Positions 27,799-37,406 of a DNA stretch of 64,000 nt are shown here, one piece after another. Every line of letters starts with the position of its first letter. Within the stretch, counting starts at the first letter, position 1. Both the position numbers and the translations under genes were made by a program. The notes below the pieces were generated by a model that searched no databases, had not been told where the DNA came from, and saw only the letters and a list, made by a program, of their open reading frames with translations. This stretch comes from Bacteroides faecichinchillae JCM 17102. Its GTDB lineage: Bacteria; Bacteroidota; Bacteroidia; Bacteroidales; Bacteroidaceae. Location of the stretch: positions 62,001 to 126,000 of the forward strand of contig NZ_BAKK01000006.1 in the NCBI RefSeq assembly GCF_000614145.1, read 5' to 3'.

Positions 27799-28284
27799 TT
27801 AGTGTCTTGTTAATGAAAAAGCTCTATGTGGGAACACGAACATTGGAAAGGTAGCTCCTACCGCCAACATAAAAATAACCGTACTTGCTATCAGAGAATT
27901 AGAAAAAAACATTTCCATAAATTTACTCAACTTCTCAGGTTCATTGACAGTCTGCAAACACATTATCAATGAGAACACCATGTTGTATGCAAACTTACCC
28001 GGAATCATTGGGAGTAATGCCGGAATATAGAGTACCGTCATTGGGCAATAAACTCTTTTGCCTAGCCATAAACTACCAAAGCCAATCACCAATCCCGCAA
28101 ACAAGGAAGCTGTAGCAATATCTACTCCTAAATACGTTATCAGACAAAAACGACATGCATGTCCCAATGCCGCCAATATCGCAATTATTTTGAACGCTCG
28201 CAAAGGAGGATCTGAAATAGCTCCAAAACCAATTCCAGCTATCGCTGCAAAAAATCCGTCAGTTAAAATATCAAATATTATCAT
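27799..28284 (-). CDS. Threonine/serine exporter, small subunit (ThrE C-terminal/DUF3815-like)
   Basis: 161 residues with four or five membrane segments. The pattern (FFAAIAGIGFGAI, GLVIGFGSLW, YIPALLPMIPGKFAYN) matches the C-terminal half of ThrE-type amino-acid exporters. In many bacteria the two halves are separate genes, as here: the larger N-terminal half lies directly upstream and overlaps by 4 nt (ATGA). Together they would export threonine/serine or related small metabolites at the inner membrane. Confidence 0.85.
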   Translation of the reverse strand: MIIFDILTDGFFAAIAGIGFGAISDPPLRAFKIIAILAALGHACRFCLITYLGVDIATASLFAGLVIGFGSLWLGKRVYCPMTVLYIPALLPMIPGKFAYNMVFSLIMCLQTVNEPEKLSKFMEMFFSNSLIASTVIFMLAVGATFPMFVFPHRAFSLTRH

Positions 28285-29048
28285 ATCAAACTATTTTTGA
28301 CCATTAATAATGTAAACGAAAGCCCGATAGCAATACTTACAATTAAAAGAGAAGCTTCTGTCAAACGAGCAAAACCAGTCAGTACATATCCTTCCACCAC
28401 ATCAATAACACCATTTATCAAAGGAACTCCCGGAACAAGATATAATACACTAGTTGCCATCGCTATTTCTGAAGTTGTATTAAAAATCAACGCAGTCGAA
28501 GCGCAAAGTGAAGCAACGAATGCCGAAACAATAAAAGTGATATAATGATTGATCTTTTTCTTTTGCATTTGCTGTTTCAAAAAAAATCCGGTAAGCGTAG
28601 CAGAGAAAACAATACCCATTGAACATAAGTCACCGCCAAACAGCTTACAAAAAGAAGCATTGGCAAAGCCAACCAGAATCAATACAAATAATGGATGTAT
28701 TTTAGGAGCACTAATAATCTTATTATATTTTTCAGTCAATTCCTCCAGTGATAAATGTTTATCGAGTGCCTCCCAACTTAATGCACTTAATTCGGAGTTA
28801 TGCTCGAAACTAATGGGATGTGCTGGAATATCTATTACTTCATTACATGCTTCATGAGTTTCTTTGTCGATAATGGTCAAGATAATATTTTTATGAAAAA
28901 CGCCCAACTTTACATTTACATTAAAAGCTTCTCCAATACGTTTTGAGTTGCGCACAACTCGTGATGTATGAACCCCGGCTCCCATTAAATGGACTGAATA
29001 TTCTGCAATAAATTTACCTATAGATAATAAAGATTCGCTTGTCTTCAT
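28281..29048 (-). CDS. Threonine/serine exporter, large subunit (ThrE N-terminal/DUF1212-like)
   Basis: 255 residues from the ATG at 29048; the open frame runs 26 codons further but crosses the promoter. A soluble N-terminal part (about 1-110, with LMGAGVHTSRVVRN) precedes five membrane segments, including YLVPGVPLINGVIDVVEG, a ThrE signature region. It overlaps its partner gene by 4 nt. A -7 element TACTTTTG lies at 29074-29081 on the minus strand, divergent from the MFS promoter. Confidence 0.87.
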   Translation of the reverse strand: MKTSESLLSIGKFIAEYSVHLMGAGVHTSRVVRNSKRIGEAFNVNVKLGVFHKNIILTIIDKETHEACNEVIDIPAHPISFEHNSELSALSWEALDKHLSLEELTEKYNKIISAPKIHPLFVLILVGFANASFCKLFGGDLCSMGIVFSATLTGFFLKQQMQKKKINHYITFIVSAFVASLCASTALIFNTTSEIAMATSVLYLVPGVPLINGVIDVVEGYVLTGFARLTEASLLIVSIAIGLSFTLLMVKNSLI

Positions 29049-29073
29049 ATAGTGATATTTTTTTAATCGGGCA

Positions 29074-29102
29074 CAAAAGTACAAAAAAAATAGATACCTT
29101 TG
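29074..29102. promoter_or_regulatory. Divergent -7 elements (exporter pair and MFS gene)
   Basis: TACTTTTG on the minus strand (29074-29081) and TACCTTTG on the plus strand (29095-29102) are only 13 bp apart. Each lies 23-25 bp from its start codon. Their closeness means the two promoters share upstream DNA and may be co-regulated or exclude each other. Confidence 0.55.
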
Positions 29103-29124
29103 CCCCACTAAAAATAAAAAACAC

Positions 29125-30342
29125 ATGAATATGCAATTTACGTATCCTAAAGAAAGAATACGTTTCGCTATCTTTACTTTCTTTTTTGCCCAAGGACTTT
29201 GTATGGCAAGTTGGGCAAGCCGTATACCTGACTTTAAAGATTTATTTGCCGCTAATTATGCTTTTTATTGGGGACTTATTTTATTTATGATACCTGTAGG
29301 CAAATTTGTTGCAATCCCTTTAGCCGGTTATCTTGTTTCCACACTAGGAAGTCGTAGAATTGTACAGATCAGTATTTTGGGATATGGATTTTCTCTGTTT
29401 TGTATCGGCTTAGTTCACCACGTTTATATATTAGGTATTCTTCTATTCTGTTTCGGCGTATTTTGGAATCTATGTGATATTTCTTTCAATACACAAGGAA
29501 TAGAAGTAGAAAGATTATATGGCAAGACAATTATGGCAACCTTTCATGGCGGATGGAGCATGGGAGCTTGTACAGGAGCTCTGATTGGCTTCTTGATGAT
29601 ATTATCGAATATACCACCTATCTGGCATTTTTTATTCATAGCACTTTTAATATGTCTCATTGTACTAACAGGAAAAAAATATTTGCAGGAATGTGGTTCC
29701 CTAACTGAAATAAAACAAGAAGAAAAAACAATAGAAAAAAACGGATTGAAATTATTGTTTCACAATCCGGAAATGTTATTACTTCAATTAGGTTTGGTTG
29801 GTTTGTTTGCTTTGATTGTAGAAAGCGCTATGTTCGATTGGAGTGCTGTGTATTTCGAATCAATTGTCCATGTTCCTAAATCCCTTCAAATAGGTTTTCT
29901 CGTATTCATGATTATGATGACAGTGGGGCGCTTCCTAACGAACTATGCTTATAGGCAATTCGGAAAAAAAAGAGTTTTGCAAATTGCAGGAAGCTTTATT
30001 TGTTTAGGCTTCTTTATTTCCGCACTATTAGGAAACTTTTTTGAATCGATGGCTCTAAAAGTGATCATCAATTCTTTCGGTTTTATGTTAGTCGGATTAG
30101 GGATATCCTGTGTAGTCCCTACTTTATATAGTTTTGTAGGAGCCAAGTCAAAAACTCCGGTAAGCATTGCACTTACTATTTTATCAAGTACCAGTTTTAC
30201 CGGTTCTCTGGTAGCCCCCTTATTAATCGGTGCTATTTCGCAGGCTTTTGACATACGGGTTGCTTACATGTTGGTAGGATTATTTGGGGGATTCATTGTA
30301 ATAATAGTTCATTTTAATAAAACATTTGAAATCAAAGGATAA
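29125..30342 (+). CDS. MFS transporter, YbjJ-like
   Basis: 405 residues with twelve membrane segments in two halves joined by a charged loop (about 190-215). The early ASWASRIPDFKD motif and the GGWSMGACTGALIG segment are typical of the YbjJ-like branch of the major facilitator family. A second in-frame Met two codons later could also be the start. The substrate is unknown. Confidence 0.85.
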   Translation: MNMQFTYPKERIRFAIFTFFFAQGLCMASWASRIPDFKDLFAANYAFYWGLILFMIPVGKFVAIPLAGYLVSTLGSRRIVQISILGYGFSLFCIGLVHHVYILGILLFCFGVFWNLCDISFNTQGIEVERLYGKTIMATFHGGWSMGACTGALIGFLMILSNIPPIWHFLFIALLICLIVLTGKKYLQECGSLTEIKQEEKTIEKNGLKLLFHNPEMLLLQLGLVGLFALIVESAMFDWSAVYFESIVHVPKSLQIGFLVFMIMMTVGRFLTNYAYRQFGKKRVLQIAGSFICLGFFISALLGNFFESMALKVIINSFGFMLVGLGISCVVPTLYSFVGAKSKTPVSIALTILSSTSFTGSLVAPLLIGAISQAFDIRVAYMLVGLFGGFIVIIVHFNKTFEIKG

Positions 30343-30597
30343 GTACTATCTAAGAAAGACGTTCTATTTGTCATTCTATTTATTGTCTCCACCTATTCCA
30401 ATCTTCAATTGAATTAAAATTAGAATATCGATAATTAAATATAGAACATCGTATTAACAAACAAAAAGTTGCATATAAAATATTTTTTTTAATAGAGTAA
30501 AAAAATACTGCTTTAACAGCATTATTCTTCTAGAAAAGGCTTTCTTTGAGATAGATTCTATGATTTTCATTGATTTTACCAATAAAAGCCTATTGAC

Positions 30598-32091
30598 ATG
30601 AAACTTAACAAACACACACTTTACAGTGATGATTTATTAAATATTTTACCAGAAGGAGTCCTCATTTTGAATACCGAAGGAGAAGTTCTGCTACTGAATC
30701 AGCAGGCAAGAATGGAACTTCAAACTAAGGTTCTAGACATAAATCCATTTAAATCTTGCCACATAGATAGTTTATTGAAACTTTTATATAATAAGGAAGA
30801 TATTCTTCCATCAATTATGGATAAACTCCGCCAAGGAGAATGTCGTTACCCATTACCTGATCGTACTTATCTCCAGGAAAAAGTAAATTATACACAATTT
30901 CCTATAAAAGGACAATTTGAAACTCTTAAAGAAAAAGGTGAAATAAAAGTTATTGTATTCTTCTTCCGTAATATCACTGCAGAACTCACACAAGAATACA
31001 TTTTAAATACTGCTTTGCAAAGAACAAAGATATATCCATGGTATTATGATATAAGTAAAGGTGAATTTACCCTTGATTACCGCTATTTTAAACATTTAGG
31101 TATTCCAGCAGGAGTGAATAACTCATTATCAATGGAAGAATATATAAATATGATTCATCCGGATGATCGTGAAGCTCTTGCTGATGCTTTTGTTGTACAA
31201 CTAAGCGGAGTTGAAACCTATGAGAAACCTGTCCCTTTCCGACTACATCGTGGTGATGGAACTTGGGAATGGTTTGAAAGACAGTCCACTTATATCGCAA
31301 ATGTATCCGGCCAACCCTATCGTTTAGTAGGGATCTGTATGAGTATACAAGAATATAAGGATATAGAAGAGACTTTAATTGCAGCCCGTAAAAAAGCAGA
31401 AGAAAGTGATAAACTGAAAATGGCTTTTCTTGCTAATATGAGCCACGAAATTCGTACTCCATTGAATGCAATCGTTGGTTTTTCGGATGTAATAGGAAAT
31501 TCTTACAATGAATTAAGCAAGGAAGAAATTGAAGATTTTATAAGACTAATCAGCATCAATAGCGAACATCTAACAAGGCTTATTGATGATATACTCGACC
31601 TATCTAAAATAGAATCAAATACAATTGATTTTTCTTTTTCTGATAACTCATTAATATCTTTGTTTAAAGATATTGAGAAAGAACAAATAATGAGAAATAT
31701 TTCAGAGATTGAAATAAAAGCAATATTGCCAGACAATGATATTAGAATTGTAACTGATGCTAGACGTTTGAAACAAGTCATTTGTAATCTGATAAATAAC
31801 GCATGCAAATTTACTAAAAAAGGATTTATTCATTTTGGTTATACAGCCAGCAAAGAAGCAGTTTCACTATTTGTAGAAGATACAGGAATAGGTATCCCTT
31901 TCGAATATCAAGAACAGATATTCGAAAGATTCTACAAAATAAACTCCTTCAAACAAGGTACCGGATTAGGACTTTCAATTTGTAAAACGATTATAGATCA
32001 TTTAAATGGAAAAATAACCGTTACATCCGAGTTGGGAAAAGGTAGTTGCTTCACAATTACATTACCTCTGAACAAAGAGAATAATCCCTAA
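30598..32091 (+). CDS. Cytoplasmic PAS-domain histidine kinase
   Basis: 497 residues with no membrane segment. A PAS domain (about 10-130), a second PAS fold (about 140-255, with the PAC-type DGTWEWFERQSTYI), then a HisKA domain with AFLANMSHEIRTPLNAIVGF (His about 285), N-box LKQVICNLINNACKF, and G-boxes EDTGIGIPFEY and GTGLGLSICK. It has no receiver domain and no adjacent response regulator. Its end overlaps the end of the convergent AraC gene by 4 nt. The upstream 250 bp show no clear element. Confidence 0.9.
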   Translation: MKLNKHTLYSDDLLNILPEGVLILNTEGEVLLLNQQARMELQTKVLDINPFKSCHIDSLLKLLYNKEDILPSIMDKLRQGECRYPLPDRTYLQEKVNYTQFPIKGQFETLKEKGEIKVIVFFFRNITAELTQEYILNTALQRTKIYPWYYDISKGEFTLDYRYFKHLGIPAGVNNSLSMEEYINMIHPDDREALADAFVVQLSGVETYEKPVPFRLHRGDGTWEWFERQSTYIANVSGQPYRLVGICMSIQEYKDIEETLIAARKKAEESDKLKMAFLANMSHEIRTPLNAIVGFSDVIGNSYNELSKEEIEDFIRLISINSEHLTRLIDDILDLSKIESNTIDFSFSDNSLISLFKDIEKEQIMRNISEIEIKAILPDNDIRIVTDARRLKQVICNLINNACKFTKKGFIHFGYTASKEAVSLFVEDTGIGIPFEYQEQIFERFYKINSFKQGTGLGLSICKTIIDHLNGKITVTSELGKGSCFTITLPLNKENNP

Positions 32092-32933
32092 CGTTCCCGA
32101 TATTCTTGAGGTGTAACTCCCGTATGCTGTTTGAAGTATTTATTAAAAAAGGAAAGATTATCAAATCCCAGCGACAAAGCAATATGTTTTACAGGTTTAT
32201 CAGTAGATTTTAACCATACCTTAATATCTGTAATGATCAAAGAAGTAATTATCTGCAGAGGAGTTTTACCTGTCGCATTCTTAATAGATGAACTGAAATA
32301 AGGCAAACTTAGTCCCAACTGATCAGCATAAAATGTAACGTCATGGTGAACTGTATAAAATTTCAGAGCCAATTGCATAAAATCCTGATAAATAGCATAC
32401 TTTCTTGTATACGAAGGTAAATACCAATTATTTTTCATTTTATAAAGTTCTGTTGATCCCTGAACAAACATCATGAGAATTGCATTGATAATTTCTCTGT
32501 TTTTCCTGTTTTTCAAAGATTTATATGCAATGATAGATGATTCATAAAACATCTTATAACTTTGTGCATCAAAAGGAGGCAAATTATATATTGGATTCTC
32601 TATGATAACCGGAAGAAGATGCTGGGTTGATCTCATCAAATTAATACTCTCGATAAAACCAGACGAAAATGCAGCAAAGTAAATATGTATATCTGATGAA
32701 AAATCATGAATTTCCATAAAATAATTAGAGGGTAAAGTAAGTAAGTCGTTCTCTTTAATATGATAAGTTCTGGCATTAATAGTTATCTGCATACTACCTC
32801 TTGTACACAGAATGAAAAAACAGGATTCTATTTTACAGGGATAATTTTTATAAGCCTTTAAGGATTTCTCAATTCCTTCTCCTACAGCATAATCAACAGA
32901 TAAATTATATGTAGTTATACCTCTTCCTATCAT
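32088..32933 (-). CDS. AraC-family transcriptional regulator
   Basis: 281 residues. An N-terminal cupin-like domain (about 25-130) and a C-terminal AraC HTH domain (about 180-280) with YADQLGLSLPYFSSSIKNAT and HIALSLGFDNLSFFNKYFKQ, ending VTPQEYRER. Convergent with the PAS kinase. The target is not evident from the surroundings. Confidence 0.88.
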   Translation of the reverse strand: MIGRGITTYNLSVDYAVGEGIEKSLKAYKNYPCKIESCFFILCTRGSMQITINARTYHIKENDLLTLPSNYFMEIHDFSSDIHIYFAAFSSGFIESINLMRSTQHLLPVIIENPIYNLPPFDAQSYKMFYESSIIAYKSLKNRKNREIINAILMMFVQGSTELYKMKNNWYLPSYTRKYAIYQDFMQLALKFYTVHHDVTFYADQLGLSLPYFSSSIKNATGKTPLQIITSLIITDIKVWLKSTDKPVKHIALSLGFDNLSFFNKYFKQHTGVTPQEYRER

Positions 32934-33041
32934 TTAGATTGTCTTTGTATACAGCTATTTTACTTCCTTATTCAACCGATAAACCTATAATATACACATT
33001 AAATTGTTTAATTAATTACATAGAATCTTACTCTGAACAAT

Positions 33042-33125
33042 TTATGATTCCGAGAGTTTTCCGATTTCTTTAGCTTCTCTTTCAGTAACCTTTCCGCCAT
33101 GTCTATTCTGATATTGATGAACCAT
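33042..33125 (-). CDS. Possible 27-codon small protein
   Basis: An ATG at 33125 opens 27 charged codons (GGKVTEREAKEIGKLSES at the end) in the gap after the GIN-domain gene. The composition looks protein-like, but there is no clear ribosome site and I recognise no family. It may be the remnant of a longer gene. Confidence 0.25.
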   Translation of the reverse strand: MVHQYQNRHGGKVTEREAKEIGKLSES

Positions 33126-33170
33126 TTTTTATAGAATGGACATTATAAATAAAACAAGAATGAATATTAT

Positions 33171-33962
33171 TTATTTTTTAGAAATCTGATCCTTCCTCCC
33201 CTCTTTATTTACAACAGCCGGATTACCTCTATATTCAATATCACCGCTACCACCAACCCTGGCACTAAGTTGTTTCGACGCATAACATTCAATATCTCCT
33301 GAACCTGAAACAGTAGCAATAACATTAGTAGTAACCAAATTTCCCGCACTAATATCACCGGAACCATTGACAGTCAGAATCGCATGTTGTGCAGTACCTT
33401 TCATTTCAATATCACCAGAACCCGCAATTTCTGCATTCACATTATCAACCTTCATATTTTTCAATACGATGTCCCCACTTCCTTTAACTGCCACAGAAAT
33501 ATCTGTATAGTTCAGATTTTCTGCATCAATATCTCCAGACCCCATTACATTCAATCCAATATTTGTACCTTTTATAGTACCTTTCAGACTTACATCCGAA
33601 GAACCTTGTATATCAACTTGCGTCAATGAGGGCGATGAAGCGATCACTTTCAAACGACGTTCTCCGCCATGAATATTGACTCCTTTCTTTATATTTACCT
33701 GTAATACTCCATTCACTGTATTTACTTCCAATAATTCAACCAGATTATCAGAACCGTAAATAAAAACTGCCACCTTAGAATTATTACTTTGGCGATATTC
33801 TACATCTGGACTACCCAATACTTTAATAGCACTGAAGTTACCTGCATTTTTTACTTCTTGCGTAATATATTTCTTACTGGGAATAACCGTCTGTGCTTTT
33901 ACTCCTGTTACGGACAATAACATCCATATCATCCATACAGATACATTCTTTAAATTCTTCAT
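33171..33962 (-). CDS. Secreted GIN-domain protein (DUF2807)
   Basis: 263 residues with a signal peptide (cut after GVKA, about residue 23). The mature protein is a beta-helix of the GIN/auto-transporter adhesin-head type, shown by at least eight repeats of a GSGDI-like turn. These proteins are periplasmic or surface-exposed in Bacteroidetes; no enzyme activity is known. The C-terminus is basic. A minus-strand -7 element TATATTTG is at 33990-33997. Confidence 0.9.
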   Translation of the reverse strand: MKNLKNVSVWMIWMLLSVTGVKAQTVIPSKKYITQEVKNAGNFSAIKVLGSPDVEYRQSNNSKVAVFIYGSDNLVELLEVNTVNGVLQVNIKKGVNIHGGERRLKVIASSPSLTQVDIQGSSDVSLKGTIKGTNIGLNVMGSGDIDAENLNYTDISVAVKGSGDIVLKNMKVDNVNAEIAGSGDIEMKGTAQHAILTVNGSGDISAGNLVTTNVIATVSGSGDIECYASKQLSARVGGSGDIEYRGNPAVVNKEGRKDQISKK

Positions 33963-33989
33963 AATTTCTTCGTTTAAATTGATTTATCA

Positions 33990-33997
33990 CAAATATA
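33990..33997 (-). promoter_or_regulatory. -7 element for the GIN-domain gene
   Basis: TATATTTG on the minus strand, 27 bp before the start codon at 33962. Confidence 0.5.
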
Positions 33998-34064
33998 CTT
34001 TATATACTTTAAATAACAAGGAAATAACATACTATTCTTTATTGTATAACATCTATAAATTCAT

Positions 34065-34072
34065 TACTTTTG
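34065..34072 (+). promoter_or_regulatory. -7 element for the second SDR gene
   Basis: TACTTTTG, 27 bp before the start codon at 34100. Confidence 0.5.
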
Positions 34073-34099
34073 TTCGTTAAAATAAAAAAATGAGCAATC

Positions 34100-34981
34100 A
34101 TGGCAGATAATTATATAGAAAAACAACAAGAGGCATATGAGGCCCGAAAAGCCGCATGGAAACTAGCTATAAAGAATGGTAAAAAAACAACAACTCATCA
34201 AGCTAAAGCGAAACAAACTACTGAAACAGTCTCTGATACACTAACACAAAAGAGAAGAGTTTTTGTAACAGGAGGAGCAGAAGGAATAGGCAAAAGTATT
34301 GTATCAATGTTCTGTCAGGAAGGTGATTTAGTTGCATTTTGTGATAATAATGAGTTGGCAGGACAAGCCAGCGCAAAAGAGACAGGAGCTACTTTCTACC
34401 AAGTAAACGTCAGTGATAAAGAAGCACTTGAGAAATGTTTCCTGCATCTTCTGGCGGCATGGAAAGACATCGACATTGTCATCAATAATGTAGGTATCAG
34501 TACTTTCTCATCTATTACAGAAACAAGTGTGGAAGACTTTGACAGAATACTTTCTATCAACCTTCGCCCGACATTTATCCTTTCGAGACTACTGGCAATT
34601 CACCGCCAAGCTCAAGTTACTCCTAACCCTTATGGAAGAATAATTAATATTTGTTCTACACGATACTTAATGAGTGAACCCAGCAGCGAAGGATATGCCG
34701 CTTCCAAGGGAGGGATCTATTCGCTCACTCATGCATTAGCGACCTCTCTTTCAAAATGGAACATCACCGTAAATTCAATATCTCCGGGATGGATACAAAC
34801 ACAAAATTATGAGCAACTCCGTCCCGAAGCACATTTGCAACATCCTTCCAAACGAGTAGGAAAGCCGGAAGATATCGCCCGCATGTGTTTATTTATCTGT
34901 CAGAAAGAGAATGATTTTATCAATGGAGAAAATATCACGATTGACGGAGGTATGACAAAGAAAATGATCTATGTAGAATAA
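34100..34981 (+). CDS. SDR-family oxidoreductase with charged N-terminal extension
   Basis: 293 residues. The SDR core begins only at about residue 52 (VFVTGGAEGIGKS), then NNVGIS, catalytic Ser in ICSTRY, and YAASKG, with the C-terminal IDGG motif. The first 50 residues are Lys/Gln/Ala-rich and predicted helical, unlike normal SDRs. The glycine loop is TGGAEGIG. The role of the extension is unknown; substrate unknown. Confidence 0.85.
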   Translation: MADNYIEKQQEAYEARKAAWKLAIKNGKKTTTHQAKAKQTTETVSDTLTQKRRVFVTGGAEGIGKSIVSMFCQEGDLVAFCDNNELAGQASAKETGATFYQVNVSDKEALEKCFLHLLAAWKDIDIVINNVGISTFSSITETSVEDFDRILSINLRPTFILSRLLAIHRQAQVTPNPYGRIINICSTRYLMSEPSSEGYAASKGGIYSLTHALATSLSKWNITVNSISPGWIQTQNYEQLRPEAHLQHPSKRVGKPEDIARMCLFICQKENDFINGENITIDGGMTKKMIYVE

Positions 34982-35037
34982 ACCAATCTAATCGTTTTTT
35001 TGCTTATTAAAAGAGTAACACTATCCTACCAACATAG

Positions 35038-35093
35038 TGACGGTATATGCTCAACATGGTGTAACCATCCGAGACATATACCGTCATTCTTTT
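35038..35093 (+). terminator. Terminator after the second SDR gene
   Basis: A perfect 12-bp stem (35038-35049 with 35075-35086) encloses a smaller ATGGT/ACCAT stem and is followed by TTCTTTT on the plus strand. Confidence 0.75.
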
Positions 35094-35133
35094 ACAAACA
35101 TTATTATGTAACCCAAAACAGCACCTATAATAG

Positions 35134-37404
35134 CTATTTTAATTCAAATAGCATCTTTTTACCATGCACAAGTTCATCATGAGTAATACGGTACTTATTT
35201 ATTTTTTTACCGTTTAATAATACTTTATCAATATAAAGAGTTTCCGTCCCAGTACGATTACTTTCAATTACCAACTCCTTCTCTTTATACCATTTCGGAT
35301 CCAGACAGATCGTTACTTTATTGAAAATCGGAGTCGTCAAAGTATATTCCGGCAATCCGGGACAATCCGGATAGAAACCAATCATATTGAAAATAGCCCA
35401 AGCCGACATCGTTCCCGTATCATCATTTCCGGGAATTCCATTCGGTTTTGTCGTAAAATACTTATCCAACACACGTTGAGTTTCTTTTTGTGTACGCCAT
35501 TCCTCTCCCTTAAAATATGAGAATAAATAAGCATAAGCAATATCCGGTTCATTAGCGGGATCATAAAGTCCTTCATCAAATACCATTTGTAACTTATTGA
35601 TAAAAGGTTTCTTCCCTCCCATCAACTTCGCAAGTCCGTAAACATCGTGCGGCACATAGAATGTATAGTTCCATGAATTACCTTCATGAAAGCCCGGACT
35701 CGGTTCAAAGTTCTCTCCTTGCTTCGGATCAAACGGACTATAGAAAGTTCCATCTGAAAGAATCGGACAAAATGTACCATATTCTTTACTATAATAATGT
35801 CTATAACCCAAAGAACGTTTGTAGAACAGTTCTGCATCTTTCTTCTTACCTAATGCATTGGCAAAACGTGAAAGTGCAAAGTCTGCAATATAATATTCCA
35901 ACGCATGGGATACAGAGTTATCATATTGTTCGCGGAGAGGAATATATTCTTTCTCTATATAATCATCATTATCCGGACGCATCAGGTTTTCAGTTCCGGG
36001 CAATGTAGCCGATTTATACATCGCTTCATAAGCCAGATCGACATCGAAATCACGCAAACCTTTCATCCATGTATCCACAATAACCGGAATACTCGGATCA
36101 CCCTCCATAGTCAGCGTCTCTCTTCCATACAATTCCCATTTCGGCAACCACCCATATTCCCGATACATATCAAGCATGGTACGTACCATTTCTATCTGAC
36201 GTTCCGGATAAACCAAGGTCAGCAGCTGATGTACATTCCTATACGTATCCCAAAGAGAGAATACCGTATAGCGGTCTCCTTTCGTTGTCAGAATCTTATC
36301 ACTTTCCATTGCCGGATATTCTCCATTAACATCCTGCAAAATATTAGGATGAATCAATAAATGATAAAGCGCCGTATAGAAAACCGTTTTCTGATCATCC
36401 GTTCCTCCTTCCACAGTAATTCGTGACAGGTCACCGTTCCATTTGGCACGTGCATCTGCATGAACCGTTTCAAAACTCTTTTCTGCCTGTTCCTTATCCA
36501 GATTCAAACGGGCATTCTCAATACTGACAAAAGAAACACCTATCCGTACCTCTATCTGTTCACCTTCTTCCGTATCGAAAGAGAAATAAGCTCCCACATC
36601 ATCTCCGGCAATCTCTTTCCCGTACTTAGTATACAATTTATATTTCCCATTATCCGAGTCCCATTGAGCTTCTACCCCTGTCATCGGACGTTGTTTCTTC
36701 CAATACCCCGTTGCAGCAGGAATTTTATTCACCCGCATCACAAAATAGATAGGAAATACCGCTTGTGGATTATAGCAGAAAGTACCCAACAACTTCATTC
36801 CTTCCACCTCACAATCATTCACACGACGAAGCATTGCTCCTGTCTCATTCGTTAATCCTTCCCCCAAATTCAACAATACATGACTTTTACCTTTCGGGAA
36901 AGTGAAACGTGTAATCCCCGTACGAGGTGTAGCCGTAGTTTCCGTCTTCACATTATATTTTGTTAGATAGTTAGAATAATATCCGGGAGAGGCTTGTTCG
37001 TCTTTATATTTACTTCCATATTTTTTGTAATCAACGTTCAGTTCTCCTGTAGTAGGCATTAATAATAAAGATCCTAACTCTGGACAACCGACACCACTCA
37101 AATTCACATGAGCATATCCTGTAAAAAAACAATTCGTATGTTCATAAGGAGTAGACCACCAGCGGGCATCTTTATCATATTTATTATCAGAGGAGCCCAT
37201 CACATTAAAAGGCACAACGGACATCATTCCGTTCGGGCAGACAGCCCCCGGATTAGTAGTTCCGAAATTTGTTGTTCCGATAAAAGGATCCACATAATCT
37301 ATCAACAAATTCTTTTTCTCATTGAAAGGGGGGCCTCCCCCCTCTTCCGCATAAACGGAATGAAGAGAGAAAGCAAGTGTGTAAGCTAATAGTATGCGTT
37401 TCAT
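35134..37404 (-). CDS. GH92 alpha-mannosidase
   Basis: 756 residues with a signal peptide (cut after HSVYA). It has the GH92 layout: an N-terminal beta-sandwich (about 35-290, opening with VDPFIGT and GAVCPNGM) and a helical catalytic domain with FSLWDTYR, and GNDDTGTMSAW near residue 665, a well-kept GH92 block. These are calcium-dependent inverting exo-mannosidases, mostly alpha-1,2, that trim N-glycans or mannan in the periplasm. It is the last gene of an operon with GH130 (2 bp gap) and a sugar transporter. Linkage specificity cannot be read from the sequence. Confidence 0.93.
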   Translation of the reverse strand: MKRILLAYTLAFSLHSVYAEEGGGPPFNEKKNLLIDYVDPFIGTTNFGTTNPGAVCPNGMMSVVPFNVMGSSDNKYDKDARWWSTPYEHTNCFFTGYAHVNLSGVGCPELGSLLLMPTTGELNVDYKKYGSKYKDEQASPGYYSNYLTKYNVKTETTATPRTGITRFTFPKGKSHVLLNLGEGLTNETGAMLRRVNDCEVEGMKLLGTFCYNPQAVFPIYFVMRVNKIPAATGYWKKQRPMTGVEAQWDSDNGKYKLYTKYGKEIAGDDVGAYFSFDTEEGEQIEVRIGVSFVSIENARLNLDKEQAEKSFETVHADARAKWNGDLSRITVEGGTDDQKTVFYTALYHLLIHPNILQDVNGEYPAMESDKILTTKGDRYTVFSLWDTYRNVHQLLTLVYPERQIEMVRTMLDMYREYGWLPKWELYGRETLTMEGDPSIPVIVDTWMKGLRDFDVDLAYEAMYKSATLPGTENLMRPDNDDYIEKEYIPLREQYDNSVSHALEYYIADFALSRFANALGKKKDAELFYKRSLGYRHYYSKEYGTFCPILSDGTFYSPFDPKQGENFEPSPGFHEGNSWNYTFYVPHDVYGLAKLMGGKKPFINKLQMVFDEGLYDPANEPDIAYAYLFSYFKGEEWRTQKETQRVLDKYFTTKPNGIPGNDDTGTMSAWAIFNMIGFYPDCPGLPEYTLTTPIFNKVTICLDPKWYKEKELVIESNRTGTETLYIDKVLLNGKKINKYRITHDELVHGKKMLFELK

Positions 37405-37406
37405 AT

